A stretch of 64,000 bases of DNA from Selaginella moellendorffii (taxonomy: Eukaryota; Streptophyta; Lycopodiopsida; Selaginellales; Selaginellaceae), in NCBI RefSeq assembly GCF_000143415.4, contig NW_003314261.1:6263453-6327452 (forward strand). The letters run 5' to 3'. The notes beneath the pieces are model-generated. The model saw nothing but the letters and a program-made list of their open reading frames with translations. It did not search any database and was not told where the DNA came from. The position numbers were made by a program, and so were the translations under genes. Each line of letters starts with the position of its first letter. Positions within the stretch are counted from its first letter, which is position 1. Positions 1 through 10,118 of this stretch are shown in pieces.

Positions 1-2423
1 GAGATGCATGGCATGATGGATACCATGTGTGGGCGTGTTGAGGCACTCGAGGCTGGACGGGGTAGCGCTCCAAGTAAGCCTTCTTTGGTAGATCGACTCA
101 AGATTCCAACTTTTTCCGGTGATGGTGGTGTGGACGAGTGTCTCGCTTGGCTAGCCAATGTGAAGAAGTTCTTGGCTGCTAGAGGAACTCCCCATGCAGA
201 GGCTTTAGTGGCTATTCCGATGGTTTTGCGTGATGCGGGTTTTCGATGGTGGAATTGGCTTGAGGAGTCCCGTGTTGCAGATAAGAAACCACCAGTGTCT
301 ACCATGGATGAGTTTCAGGCTGCTTTCCGTTTACGTTTTGCCCCTCATTACGATGTGGAGAATGCTTGTATAGAACTTCGCCATTTCCAGCAAGGGAAAA
401 TGACGCTTGGGGATTATATTGAGAAGCTTACTCGCTTGATTAGTCATATTCCAACGAAGGATCCAGATCAGAACAAGTCGTACTTCATTGATGGCCTACA
501 TAGTGAGAGCATGCGGCAACACTTGCGTCATTCTCAGCCTACAAAGAGTTTGGAGGAGCTCTTTGATGCGGCTCGTCGACTTGACAATGACAAGCACAAG
601 TCTCGCAAGCGTTCACGGAGTCCTTCTGTCGAGAATCGTCGTGATGATCGCCGTGGACACAAGGATGGGAACAAGCATCACAAGTTGAAGTCGGTGGTGA
701 CTACTTCAGATGCAAAGGGGTCCAAGAAGCAGAAGTTCTTTGTGAAGAATTATCGACAGGGTTGTCATAATTGCGGCGAACTTGGACACTACAAGGCTGA
801 TTGTCCACAGTTGAAGAACAAGCACCAGGACAAGAAGAATGGCCAATCTTCTTCTCACGGTAAGTCCGATACTAAAAAGTTGCAAACTTTGCAGCGTGAG
901 GATGAGGAGAACGACCATTCCGGTCGGAGGAAGAGACTTTCGATCGTTGCTCGTCAACTCAACTGTGTGTGGAACAAGATGGAGCTTGAGGATACGCATG
1001 AATCAGCTTTAATGCTAGAGGGCGTGTTCCGTGGCGATCCAGTGCGGATTTTACTGGATAGTGGGAGCGATGACAACTTTGTTTCGGCAAAGTTTGTTGC
1101 GGAGCATCGCCTGAACACACATGGAGTTCTTCCATACACAGTGGAAGGTGCAGCTACCTCTACTCAGCATTTTGATGCTTGTGTCGAGGGGCTGGAAGTG
1201 TTGGTTGGCAAAACCACACTTGTGGAGACTTTTTATCTCGCGGATATCCATCGTGTGGATCTCATTCTTGGGATGCCATGGTTGGTGAAGGTGGATCCAG
1301 AGATAAAGTGGAGCATTAAGCGTATCTCGTTGGAGTATGGTGGCGTTAAAGATGTGTGGTTTGGCGAGGACGTTCAACCACCAGTTGTTATGCTCTCTGC
1401 TACATCTTTGAAGCGGGCTTGTCGTAATGGAAAAGCACTTTCAAGTTACTTGCTGTTTGTTCGTGACTTGGGGGACCAAGGCACGTGTGGGGGAGAAGCA
1501 GCAGTACGGGATGTACTTGATGAGTTTTCTGATGTTTTTCCATCTGAACTTCCTCATGGATTGCCTCCATTACGAGGTGTGGAGCATGGGATTACATTGG
1601 AGCCGGGGACGCGGCCAATTTACCGGCATCCATTTCGGTTAAGTTATGCAGAGGAGCAAGAAGTTCAACGACAAGTCAAGGAGTTACTTGAGTTTAAATT
1701 CATTCAGCCAAGTAAGTCTCCATTTGGTGCTTCAGTCTTGCTTGTGAAGAAGAAGGACGGTTCAATGCGAATGTATATTGACTACCGCGCTTTGAACAAG
1801 AAGACAGTGAAGGATAAGATGCCGATGCCACGTGTGGATGATATCCTAGACAAGCTTGGTGAAGCATGAGTGTTTACCAAGATTGATCTGAGGAGTGGAT
1901 ATCATCAGATTGCAATGGATGATGCATCTATCTCCAAGACGGCATTCAACACAAGCTTTGGACATTTTGAGTTTACCGTTATGCCGTTTGGTTTGACAAA
2001 TGCACCGGCCACATTTACTCGGTTGATGACGGAGGTATTTGGGTGTTATCTTCATGAGTTTGTGGAGATTTTCTTGGACGATATTCTTGTTTTTAGCAAG
2101 AATATAGAGGAGCATAGGGTGCATTTGCACAAGGTTCTTTTGTTACTTCAAGACAGCAAACTTTATGCGAAAAAGAGCAAATGTGAATTTGCAAAGTCGG
2201 AGGTGGAATATCTAGGCCATATTGTGACATCTAAGGGTGTCAAGACGGATCCAAGGAAAGTGGCTGTGGTGGAAAACTGGCCTACACCGACTATAGTGGC
2301 CGAGTTGCGCAGTTTTCTTGGTATGGTTAGTTACTATTGACGTTTCCAGCATAAGTTTGCAGAGGTGGCTATTCCTTTGACGCGGTTGTTACGCAAGAAT
2401 GTGCCATTCGAGTGGAAGAAACC
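1..2423 (+). pseudogene. Ty3/gypsy gag-pol fragment, broken by in-frame stops
   Basis: The reading frame starts at 4 and runs to a TGA at 1867-1869, resumes in the same frame to a second TGA at 2338-2340, and then reads on to about 2423. Domain order is capsid-like gag (residues about 30-190), a CCHC zinc knuckle ([14 protein letters not shown], near 763-804), a retropepsin (LLDSGSDDN, near 1050-1076), and reverse transcriptase with FLDDIL near 2074-2091. The copy ends soon after RT, with only the start of the RNase H region. RNase H and integrase are missing and the 5' LTR would lie left of the window. Both stops replace codons in well-conserved RT blocks, so this copy is dead. The flanking 3' tail and LTR-like sequence (2424-2603) may belong to the same family. 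The family call is secure from motifs; the clade is not determined. Confidence 0.9.
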
Positions 2424-2812
2424 CTAAGAGAAGGACCATGGTGACCGGATGGTGGCCTAAGTATGATCGCGGACGATCATTCCCTGACGAGGGGGAGGAT
2501 TGTTAGGCACCAGGTCAGGATAATAGGATAAGGAAAGGGCCCTGCAATCAAGTGATCACCCTTTAGTCAGTTGGCTTAGGGTGTAAGGGATAGGATCCTA
2601 ACATTGGTATCGGAGCCCAGTTCGATTCTCGTGGCTGACGAGTGGGGTAGGAATATTCTGAAAGAATATTCAACATGGTGGATCTAGAGGGAGAACCAAG
2701 GTTTGGTAGACCCTAAGAGAAGGACCATGGTGACCGGATGGTGGCCTAAGTATGATCGTGGACGATCATTCCCTGACGAGGGGGAGGATTGTTAGGCACC
2801 AGGTCGGGATAA
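2424..2812 (+). mobile_element. TRIM-like miniature LTR element with 103-bp LTR, partly tandem
   Basis: A 103-bp LTR-like unit (2501-2603) begins TGTTAG and ends CTAACA. It is followed at 2604 by a tRNA-Met-type primer site (TTGGTATCGGAGC) and by a 186-bp internal part (2604-2789). A second copy of the LTR start begins at 2790 and fades after about 2812. The 77 bp before the first LTR (2424-2500) and the 77 bp before the second (2713-2789) are nearly identical and end in a purine-rich tract (GAGGGGGAGGAT), as expected of a polypurine tract. The internal part has no coding capacity beyond a short start-like ATG at about 2673. It is best read as a non-autonomous, internally deleted relative of the gag-pol element just upstream. 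Confidence 0.7.
2501..2603 (+). repeat. 103-bp LTR of the miniature element
   Basis: The ends are 6-bp inverted repeats, TGTTAG and CTAACA. A purine tract lies immediately upstream and a primer-binding-like TGGTATCGGAGC immediately downstream, which is the normal order around an LTR. The first 23 or so bases recur at 2790-2812 with one or two changes. Confidence 0.7.
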
Positions 2813-3108
2813 AACTAGAGGTAGTGTTGCTGCTCCTGGTTTCCAACGCCATTGGCAAAAATATTGGTCTGGACAATGTAAGGCTGCCTAGAGACATTCC
2901 TCAAGAATTCAAAGTCAATCTCATCGTGTTTGTTAGTCTTTGATGACATATTTTTTCCATTCCTCTCACTTTTGTACCTTTTTGTCCTTTTACTTTTACC
3001 TTTACTTTCATCACTTTTGTTTCCCCATTACTTTTTTTTATATTTTTGTTTTATTCCTCTTTTCCCTTTTCCAATCCTTTCTATGGTCTTTATATTGCAA
3101 TGGTTGAC

Positions 3109-3613
3109 CAATTTATGAAGCAATATGCCAATCTTTTTGAATTTGATATGTTGTCTAGGGCCAAAATTGCCATATGTCATCCTATTCCAATTGAGGATGT
3201 TTGTTTAATCAAGGTTCTAGTTCGTCATCAATCACCCAAAGAGATCAAAATTTTACATGCAAACATCAAAGGGATGTTGGACAAGGGTGTTATTCAAAAA
3301 TCACAGAGTCCTTATGCATGTGAGCTTTATTTTGTAATAAAACCTAATGAGAGTATTCATTTCTACATTGACTATCATCCATTAAACAAAGTAATAATCT
3401 CAAATATGTACCCTCTTTCACACTACTGATCTCTTGGATCGTCTAAAGAGATGTCATTGGTTTACCAAGTTAGATCTTCCTTTTGGGTACTAACAAATAC
3501 CAATGGCTAAATAAGATATTCATAATATTTTTAGTACACCATTTGGTTTATATAAGTTCTTGGTGATGCCAATTAGTTTTTAGCAACTTTTCAATAGATG
3601 ATGGATAAAGTTC
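3109..3613 (+). pseudogene. Old gypsy relic, block 1: start of reverse transcriptase
   Basis: A frame through 3046-3429 contains a weak but recognisable gypsy RT entry: IKGMLDKGVIQKSQSPY, then a YIDYHPLNK form of the usual IDYRxLNK motif. After the stop near 3427, other frames continue with RT-like words (TKLDLPFGY near 3460-3490 and FGLYKFLVMP near 3541-3570). Many stops and frame changes mark it as ancient. The block is cut at 3613 by a minus-strand TRIM, and the same element continues at 4202. The preceding 2813-3045 is T/C-rich and shows nothing I can name. Confidence 0.7.
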
Positions 3614-4201
3614 TATAAGCTCCTAAATTTGGACTTCCCAAAAGTCACTCAGCCCAGTATTATTCAAACCCCAAGGACGCTTAACCTCAAGTATCACAAG
3701 ACCCTTTTCCAATCGGGGGTCCACTCTTATTCATGGGCCCTTTCCCTCTATATTTGAACCCCATGGATTGTTTCTCAAGTCGTTCTTTTTGGTTGCTTAC
3801 AATCCACCACGCTTCCCTGCAAGTTCATGCCCTCGTGAACAGAAGCTGAGAGCCGTAGCTCTCCCGAGAGCCCCGCTCTCTTGACACCCTACCTCTCGGG
3901 TCGAGTCTAGCGGGAGTAAACTAGACCAGCCAGATGTCAATCAACATGTGGTGTGATTCCTTTAGCCAACCAACAAAGTCAGACCCAAGACCCCTCTGAT
4001 ACCAAATGTAAGCTCCTGAATTTAGACTTCCCGGAAGGTCACCCAGCTCAGTATTATTCAAACCCAAAAGACGCTTAACTTCAAGTATCCCAAGACCCTT
4101 AACCGATTGGAAAAGGGGGTGCACTCTTATTTATGGGCCCTTTCCCTCTATATTTGAACCCCATGGATCGTTTCTCAAGTCGTTCTCTTTGGTTGTTTAC
4201 A
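3614..4201 (-). mobile_element. TRIM-like element, minus strand, inserted in the old gypsy relic
   Basis: Two LTRs of about 188 and 195 bp (3614-3801 and 4007-4201) flank a 205-bp internal part. On the minus strand the order is LTR, PBS (TTTGGTATCAGAG, 3994-4006), internal part with an inverted-repeat hairpin around the GAGAGCGGGGCTCTC motif, and LTR. LTR ends are TGTAA and TTACA; the 3614 end has drifted to TATAA. Flanking 5-mers are AGTTC (3609-3613) and GGTTC (4202-4206), a 4/5 target duplication. No open reading frame. Two more full copies of the family lie at 4816-11008 (interrupted) and 43904-44543. Confidence 0.85.
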
Positions 4202-4815
4202 GGTTCTTTGTGATATGCCAAAAGTGATTGCTGACTTTATAGATAAAGTTTTGATCCACTTGGAAGGGATGTGGGAAAAACACATCCATGATGTTTGTAA
4301 GGTCTTGGATCGGCTGTAAGAAGTTTTTTTAAAGCTAAAGCGGCCGAAATGTGTGTTTGGATCAAAAGGCATAACTTATTTTGGATACTATATTTCTCGT
4401 GAGGGTTTGCTAGTTGATCCTGATAAACTTGTCGCAATTATAAAGTTCCATATTCTAAAGTATGTAAATGATATGCAACACTTCTTGGGTAAAATGCAGT
4501 ATCTTGGTCATTTTGTTGATCATCATTTTGATCACACTTCACTATTGCAAACATTGCTGAAGTTATCAATGTCATCTTTCATTAAGTCTGCAGATTGTGA
4601 GTGGGCATTTATGGTTCTTAAAGAGCTATTGATGACTCCTCCAATTTTGGCGTATCCTAACTCACTCAATCTTTCATTTTACATGTGAATGCTTCTAATA
4701 TAAATTTTGGAAATATGTTGATGCAAGAAAGCCTGAGTGTGCCTAGTTAGCACCATCCCAAGGTCAGATGAAAGTTGGTGCTCTTGCTAGTACATTTGCA
4801 ATTACTATTAAATAC
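4202..4815 (+). pseudogene. Old gypsy relic, block 2: end of RT to RNase H region
   Basis: This continues block 1 after the TRIM. The frame 4353-4688 reads as the post-catalytic part of gypsy RT, with KGITYFGYYISREGL, then a QHFLGKMQYLGHFV form of the usual FLGxxNYYRRFI block, then TPPILAYPN leading to RNase H. It is cut at 4815 by the next TRIM, and integrase fragments resume at 11014. Stops and frame changes show a long-dead copy. Confidence 0.75.
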
Positions 4816-4949
4816 TGTAAACAACTAAAGAGAATGACTTGAGAGACGGTCCATAAGGTTTAAATATAGAGGGAAAGGGCCCATGAATAAGAGTACACCC
4901 TCTTTCCAATCGGTCAAGGGTCTTGGAATAATTGGAGTTAAGCGTCCTT

Positions 4950-5310
4950 TGTCAGGAATCCCCCAATTCTTGCCACATTCCTGACACTCACCGGATTCTT
5001 GACCTGCAGACTACATTCCTGACTCTCGAGACACTTCCTTGTTCCTGACTCTCTGATTTCCTGTATGATTCTTGAGTCTCGAGCCAGATTCCTGATGATG
5101 ATGTGGCGCCTCCTCGACCTCAACTATATTTAGGCCGTCCTCGATCTAAGAGTGGTGGAGCTTCATCAACCTATAGTATATATAGGTTAGCCTTGTTCCA
5201 TTTTTCCACAATCTGAATCAACACCAGTCTAAGGCCTTTTCTTTGTTTCCACTAGCTTTTCTCTTTGTCTTTTGCATTTTCCAGTCTTGATCTTGTTGGG
5301 GGTCTTGACA
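4950..5310 (+). repeat. 5' LTR of the chromovirus
   Basis: 361 bp with TGTCAGG and TTGACA ends. It holds a TATA box at 5177-5184 and a probable transcript start near 5207. It pairs with the 3' LTR at 10119-10479, from which it differs only at scattered transitions. Confidence 0.95.
5177..5221 (+). promoter_or_regulatory. LTR promoter: TATA box and self-primer donor
   Basis: TATATATA lies at 5177-5184. Thirty bases from its first T comes CACAATCTGAATCAA (5207-5221), about where transcription should start. The exact reverse complement of these 15 bases is the primer-binding site at 5313-5327. The start position is inferred from spacing, not mapped. Confidence 0.65.
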
Positions 5311-5312
5311 GT

Positions 5313-5327
5313 TTGATTCAGATTGTG
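5313..5327 (+). other. Self-complementary primer-binding site
   Basis: TTGATTCAGATTGTG lies two bases after the 5' LTR and is the perfect reverse complement of 5207-5221 inside the LTR. No tRNA-Met-type TGGTATCAGAGC motif is present here, unlike in the TRIM elements of this window. In Tf1-type retrotransposons the 5' end of the RNA folds back as primer, and this arrangement fits that scheme. Confidence 0.7.
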
Positions 5328-5406
5328 TTTTTTCGTTTTATGCTTTAGCTCGTTTTGATTGTTTGACTACCTTTGCCTTTCTTCCCCTTTTTCTTTCTTC
5401 TTGTTG

Positions 5407-6377
5407 ATGGAGTCTCCAAGCCATCCTGATTTCTTTGCCGAAGTTCTTGCAAAAATCCAGTCTGAGAATACCGAGCTAAAGGAGACCCTTCTTTGCATGC
5501 AGCAGGAGCTTGCTTCACTTTTGGCTCAAGGATCCAGCAAAGTTCCTGAACCGAAGGTGAGTTTCTGGCGAAATTTTCAGCCAAGCGTTCGGAGTTTCGC
5601 GAATTCCTGAACCAAATAGAGCTGATTTTCGCACTTCAACATCAGCGGTACCCCACTCCCGAGTCTCAAATCGGCGCGATTGGGACGTTGCTGGAAGGTG
5701 CAACTTTGTCATGGTTTTCTCCTCTTCTGGAGAAGAGCATGAAAGGGGTCGTGGTTCCGGAGCTGATGGATCTTCAATTGTTCAAAGAGAAGCTCGAAGC
5801 AAGTTTTGGCGAGACGGATCGGGTTCGGGCTGCTACCACAAAGATGAGACGTCTCTCTTAGGGGTCTCGTCCCGCCTCGATCTCCACTGCAGAGTTCCAA
5901 CTCCTTGCCTTGGACACTCAGTGGGATGAGTGGGCCCTGATTGACCAATTTCGTTTCGGCCTCAACAACGGTGTCAAGGATTTGTTGCTCACCATGGAGG
6001 ATCCCAAGGACCTGTCAGACGCCATCAACAAAGCTGTTCGATGTGACAACCGTCTCTTTGAACGTCGTCAGGAAAGTCGCCACACCACTGTTTTTCCGTC
6101 CCAGACTCAGGAATCCCAGCTTGAGTCTTCAAGGCATACTCCTGAACCTACTGCTCTGGTTCCGATGGATATTTCTGGTACTCCCCGACTCATTAGAGGG
6201 AAGTTGAGTCCTGCTGAGAAGCAACATCGAATATCTCATTATCTTTGCCTCTACTGTGCTGATCCTAATCACAAAGCAGCTGTATGTCCCAAGAAGCCTC
6301 CCCGACTGCTCGAGTTCACTCTGCCTCAAAGTCCACCTCTGTTGCAGTCGGGAAACGACCCTGTCCAAACAGAGTAG
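5407..6377 (+). pseudogene. Chromovirus gag, frameshifted
   Basis: The likely start is the ATG at 5407, followed by an N-terminal coiled-coil-like stretch (QSENTELKETLLCMQQELAS). Near 5560-5590 the frame shifts. The new frame carries the capsid-like part (LLEGATLSWFSPLLEKSMKG), meets a stop near 5860, and continues in frame 5910-6377. That part has FRFGLNNGVKDLL and a zinc knuckle of form C-x2-C-x4-H-x4-C (CLYCADPNHKAAVC, near 6246-6287). At least one frameshift and one stop separate it from a working gag. Confidence 0.85.
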
Positions 6378-6389
6378 GAGCTGTCTGTT

Positions 6390-6814
6390 TGGACTTCCCG
6401 AATAAAAATCACTTTTCTTCTTTATCAAGCTCCTCACCACCTTTCATCAAAGCCACCACCAATTCCCGCAACTTTCGTGTCCCATGTCTCCTTTCTTTCA
6501 TCGAACAATCAGGACTCAAGGCTCTAGCGCTACTGGACTCGGGTGCAACTTCCTGCTTCATGGACACGGACTTTGCTGCCCGACATCACGTTCCTCTTTC
6601 TCCTACCATACGGGATCTGAGGGTTGAAGGCATTGGCGGGCATTTTGTGTCTCCATCTTCTGGACTTAGGGAAATGTTGCCCGTTCGAGTACACATTGGG
6701 TCCACCGTCACCGATATCGCCTTCAACATCATCAATAGCAAGTCCTCCTCTGTGGTGCTCGGTCTTCCTTGGTTCCAACTACATCAGCCTCAGATCTGTT
6801 GGAAAGAATTATAG
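6390..6814 (+). pseudogene. Chromovirus retropepsin region
   Basis: The open part of frame 6284-6814 carries the aspartic protease signature LLDSGATSCFMD (near 6530-6566) and the later VVLGLPWF word typical of gypsy proteases. It ends at a stop at 6812-6814, and the linker to RT (6815-7069) contains stops in each frame I followed. It is in a different frame from the upstream zinc-knuckle gag. Confidence 0.85.
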
Positions 6815-7069
6815 CTCCTTTCTCCCACATCACCATCTCCCACGGCTTCCCCTACTGTTCATTGAGTCCGAATCAGGAAAAGTTCCCTAAACTCAAATCG
6901 GGGTTATGTTCCTGACTCTATAAAGTTTTCACCCTCTTCTTTTTCTTCTCTTCCATCTTACACTGGACAATATCCTCGTCTCATCATTCCATTTAGTCGT
7001 ACGCCTTCTCCTATCTCCACAATCACTATAAAAGAACTCCTTCATGAAGAACCTCTTTTCCTTTTTGCT

Positions 7070-8938
7070 TTGCATGTTTCTCCTGTCAGTCTTCTTGAGA
7101 AGTATCATGATTTTGGGGATGTGTTTGACAAAAAAAAAGCTAGTGTCTTGCCTGTTCATCAACCTTATGACTGTCCCATTGATTTACAGGAAGGAGCGTT
7201 ACCTCCGTGGGGGCCTATCTACGGGTTATCCCTATCCGAGCTTCAAGCCCTCAAAGAGTACGTGGATCAGAACCTTGCCTCGGGGTACATTCAGCATTCA
7301 CAGTCCCCAGCTGGAGCACCTGTCTTCTTTGTCAAGAAGAAGGACGGGAGTTTGTGGCTAGTCATCGACTACCGAGGTTTGAACAAGGTGACTGTTCGGA
7401 ACCGTTATCTGCTGCCCCTGATCTCGGACCTATTGGAACGCCTCGGTGGTGCCCGCTTCTTCACCAAGATCAACCTCCGTGGAGCATACAACCTGATCCA
7501 GATCCAGCCTGGTGATGAATGGAAGACTGCGTTCCAAACCCGCTATGGCCACTTCGAGTACACTGTCATGCCATTTGGCTTGACAAATGCTCCAGCAGTT
7601 TTTCAACACATGGCAAACGACATCTTTCGGGAGTTTCTTGATCAGATGGTGATCGTCTACCTCGATGACATCCTCATCTACTCAAAAACTCAGGAGGAGC
7701 ATGACGAACATGTACATAAGGTGCTGGCAAAGTTGCGAGAACACGGCCTATACGCGAAGCTTGAGAAATGTTCCTTCGATCAGCAGTCTGTGGAGTTCCT
7801 TGGGTACATTGTCACTCCTGAGGGTATCACGATGGATCCTGCCAAAGTCAAGACTATTCTCGAATGGGAGCTTCCCCAATCAATGTCGGACGTTCAGGTT
7901 TTTCTTGGCTTCGCCAACTTCTATCGCAAATTCATTGATCACTACTCTGACATTGTGCTTCCTCTCACGCATCTCACTCGCAAAGATGTTCCCTTCTCTT
8001 GGTCTGCTGCTGCTCAGCAGGCCTTCGACACACTTAAGGCGGCCTTCAGTTCTGCTCCCATCTTGATCCACGCTGATCCCTCACAACCTTTCTTCATCGA
8101 GGCTGATGCCTCCGACTTTGCCATTGGTGCTGTGCTGTCTCAACTCGGAGCGGATCAAAAACTTCATCCGGTCGCTTTCCATTCTCGGAAATTCCAGCCG
8201 GTGGAGATCAATTACGAAATCCACAACAAGGAGCTCCTTGCTATTGTGGATTCCTTTGGAGAGTGGCGTCGTTTCTTGGAGGGGGCAAGCCATCAAACAA
8301 CGGTCTGGATGGATCACAAAAATCTCGAGTACTTTGCCACTTCCCAAGTTTTGAGCCGTCGTCAAGCAAGGTGGGCACAATTCCTAAGTTGGTTTGACTT
8401 TGTTATCAAGTACAGACTTGGAAAGCTTCAAGGCCTTCCTGATGCTCTTTCAAGGTGCTCCTATCTCAGTCTCAGGCCTGGTAATCCTGCCTTCGATCAA
8501 CAAGATCAAGTTATCCTCGGTCCTGATCGGCTTCAAGTTATGGCAATTTCCCTGGCCCCTCAGGACTCCTCCTTGATGGATGCGATCAAAAACAATCTTC
8601 AATCCAATGATCTCACCAACGACATTTTCCCCCATCTTCAGGTTGGACACCCAGTGACTCCTGACTGCTGGCGATTTGACGAGTTCGAGTTCTTAGATGG
8701 CTTATTGTACCGTGGGGAGCAGCTTTACGTTCCTGAAGGTGATGCTCAAAGGTTGGTTCTGATGGCGTGCCACGATAGCCCGACTGCTGGTCACTTCGGC
8801 ATTGTGAAAACCTATGAGCTGGTTGCACGGGATTTTTGGTGGCCTCACATGGACGACTACATCAAAGCCTTTGTTACCTCCTGTGACACTTCCACTCGGA
8901 ATAAGGTACCTCACCACCTTCCTTCAGGTTTGCTTTGA
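7070..8938 (+). CDS. Chromovirus pol: RT, RNase H and integrase N-terminus
   Basis: An open frame of 622 codons. RT runs from about residue 55 to 250, with VIDYRGLNK, RYGHFEYTVMPFGLTNAP and the catalytic YLDDIL (near 7657-7675). RNase H of the gypsy type follows (FFIEADASDFAIGAVLSQ, then the NYEIHNKELLAIV block, near residues 340-400). The frame then enters the integrase zinc finger (CHDSPTAGHFG, then CDTSTRNK). The second finger pair reads CDTS where CDTC is usual, so one zinc ligand looks lost. The frame ends at 8938, and the catalytic core continues in another frame from 8978, so a frameshift separates them. Confidence 0.92.
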   Translation: MHVSPVSLLEKYHDFGDVFDKKKASVLPVHQPYDCPIDLQEGALPPWGPIYGLSLSELQALKEYVDQNLASGYIQHSQSPAGAPVFFVKKKDGSLWLVIDYRGLNKVTVRNRYLLPLISDLLERLGGARFFTKINLRGAYNLIQIQPGDEWKTAFQTRYGHFEYTVMPFGLTNAPAVFQHMANDIFREFLDQMVIVYLDDILIYSKTQEEHDEHVHKVLAKLREHGLYAKLEKCSFDQQSVEFLGYIVTPEGITMDPAKVKTILEWELPQSMSDVQVFLGFANFYRKFIDHYSDIVLPLTHLTRKDVPFSWSAAAQQAFDTLKAAFSSAPILIHADPSQPFFIEADASDFAIGAVLSQLGADQKLHPVAFHSRKFQPVEINYEIHNKELLAIVDSFGEWRRFLEGASHQTTVWMDHKNLEYFATSQVLSRRQARWAQFLSWFDFVIKYRLGKLQGLPDALSRCSYLSLRPGNPAFDQQDQVILGPDRLQVMAISLAPQDSSLMDAIKNNLQSNDLTNDIFPHLQVGHPVTPDCWRFDEFEFLDGLLYRGEQLYVPEGDAQRLVLMACHDSPTAGHFGIVKTYELVARDFWWPHMDDYIKAFVTSCDTSTRNKVPHHLPSGLL

Positions 8939-8977
8939 TCCCTCCCAGTCCCTTCAAGTCCTTGGGAATCCATCTCC

Positions 8978-9800
8978 ATGGATTTCTTGAGTGATCTTCC
9001 CAGTTCTAGAGGCTTCAACAGCATTTTAGTTGTGGTGGATCGCTTCACAAAGATGGCGCACTTCCTGCCATGTACCAAGGAGTTTTCGGGCGAGGACATG
9101 GCAAAACTGGTATTCAGGGAAATTTTCCGACTTCATGGGATTCCTGCAGATGTGGTTTCGGATCGGGGACCTCAGTTCATCTCTCATTTCTGGCAACGGT
9201 TTTTGCAACTGCTAGGAGTGAAGGCCAACCTCTCCTCAGCATATCATCCTCAAACTGATGGACAGTCCGAGTGAACGATTCAGACGTTGGAACAATTCTT
9301 GAGGTGCTTCATCAACTATCATCAAGATAACTGGTTCGATATCCTTCCCCTTGCTGAGTTCTCCTATAACAACTCTATTCACTCCTCTCTTCGAGTTTCC
9401 CCCTTCTTTGTGAACTCTGGTCGAAATCCTTGATTTAATCTCTCACTTCCTTCTCCATCCGACTCCTTTTGTTCAAATCCCCGCTCTGAGGCATTTGTCT
9501 CCAACCTCCAGGAAATCCACAACTCCATCTCCATCGTGCTCAAGAATCTCACAAAACATTTGCCAATATCCATCGTCAGGATTGTCCCCCTTACAATATC
9601 GGGGATAAAGTCTGGCTCCTCAGGAGAAATATCTCCACCACCAGGCCCTGTCCAAAACTCGATTTCAAACGCCTTGGTCCATTCCCTATCACTGCCATCA
9701 TTAATCCTATCACTTATCGCTTTGCACTTCCTTCGTCATATCAAATTCACCCCGTTTTTCACTCCTCTCTCCTTGAGCCTTATATTCCCAGTCCTATTCC
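8978..9800 (+). pseudogene. Chromovirus integrase core and GPY/F region, broken
   Basis: Frame 8978-9274 has the DDE core start (MDFLSDLPSSRGFNSILVVV, DRFTKMAHF), then VSDRGPQFIS and AYHPQTDGQSE. It stops with a TGA at 9272-9274 directly after GQSE. Downstream words in shifting frames ([24 protein letters not shown], then a KRLGPFPIT-like GPY/F block near 9670-9690) show the rest of the domain. Several frameshifts are needed to read it through. Confidence 0.85.
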
Positions 9801-9828
9801 AAATCAGGTCATTCCTCCGCCTCCACCA

Positions 9829-10107
9829 GTGCAGCTCGAGGATGGGTCTGAGGTTCAGGACATCCTTGATTCCAAGATTTCACGGTCTAAACTCTACTAT
9901 CTGGTCGATTGGAAGGGTTATGGACCTGAGGAGTGCACTTGGGAACCTGTGGACAACCTGATTCATTCTCCTGACCTTGTTCAGGACTTCCACCGCCGCT
10001 ATCCTTCTCGTCCCAGTCCCCATTCTTTTTCTCCATCTCCCATCCCTCGCCGCTCATCTCATCCTCCTCTTCGTTCACGTTCCCGTCCTCATTCCTCTTG
10101 TTCTTGA
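9829..10107 (+). CDS. Chromodomain at the C-terminus of pol
   Basis: An open frame of 92 codons carries a classic chromodomain: ILDSKISRSKLYYLVDWKGY, then GPEECTWEPVDNL and LVQDFHRRYP, with the aromatic cage positions Y, W and W visible. A Ser/Pro/Arg-rich tail follows. In chromoviruses this domain directs integration towards marked chromatin. It sits between the GPY/F part of integrase and the polypurine tract. Confidence 0.92.
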   Translation: MQLEDGSEVQDILDSKISRSKLYYLVDWKGYGPEECTWEPVDNLIHSPDLVQDFHRRYPSRPSPHSFSPSPIPRRSSHPPLRSRSRPHSSCS

Positions 10108-10118
10108 GGAGGGGGTGC
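10105..10118 (+). other. Polypurine tract of the chromovirus
   Basis: A purine-rich run (GAGGAGGGGG) immediately before the 3' LTR at 10119, where plus-strand priming is expected. It overlaps the stop of the chromodomain frame. Confidence 0.75.
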
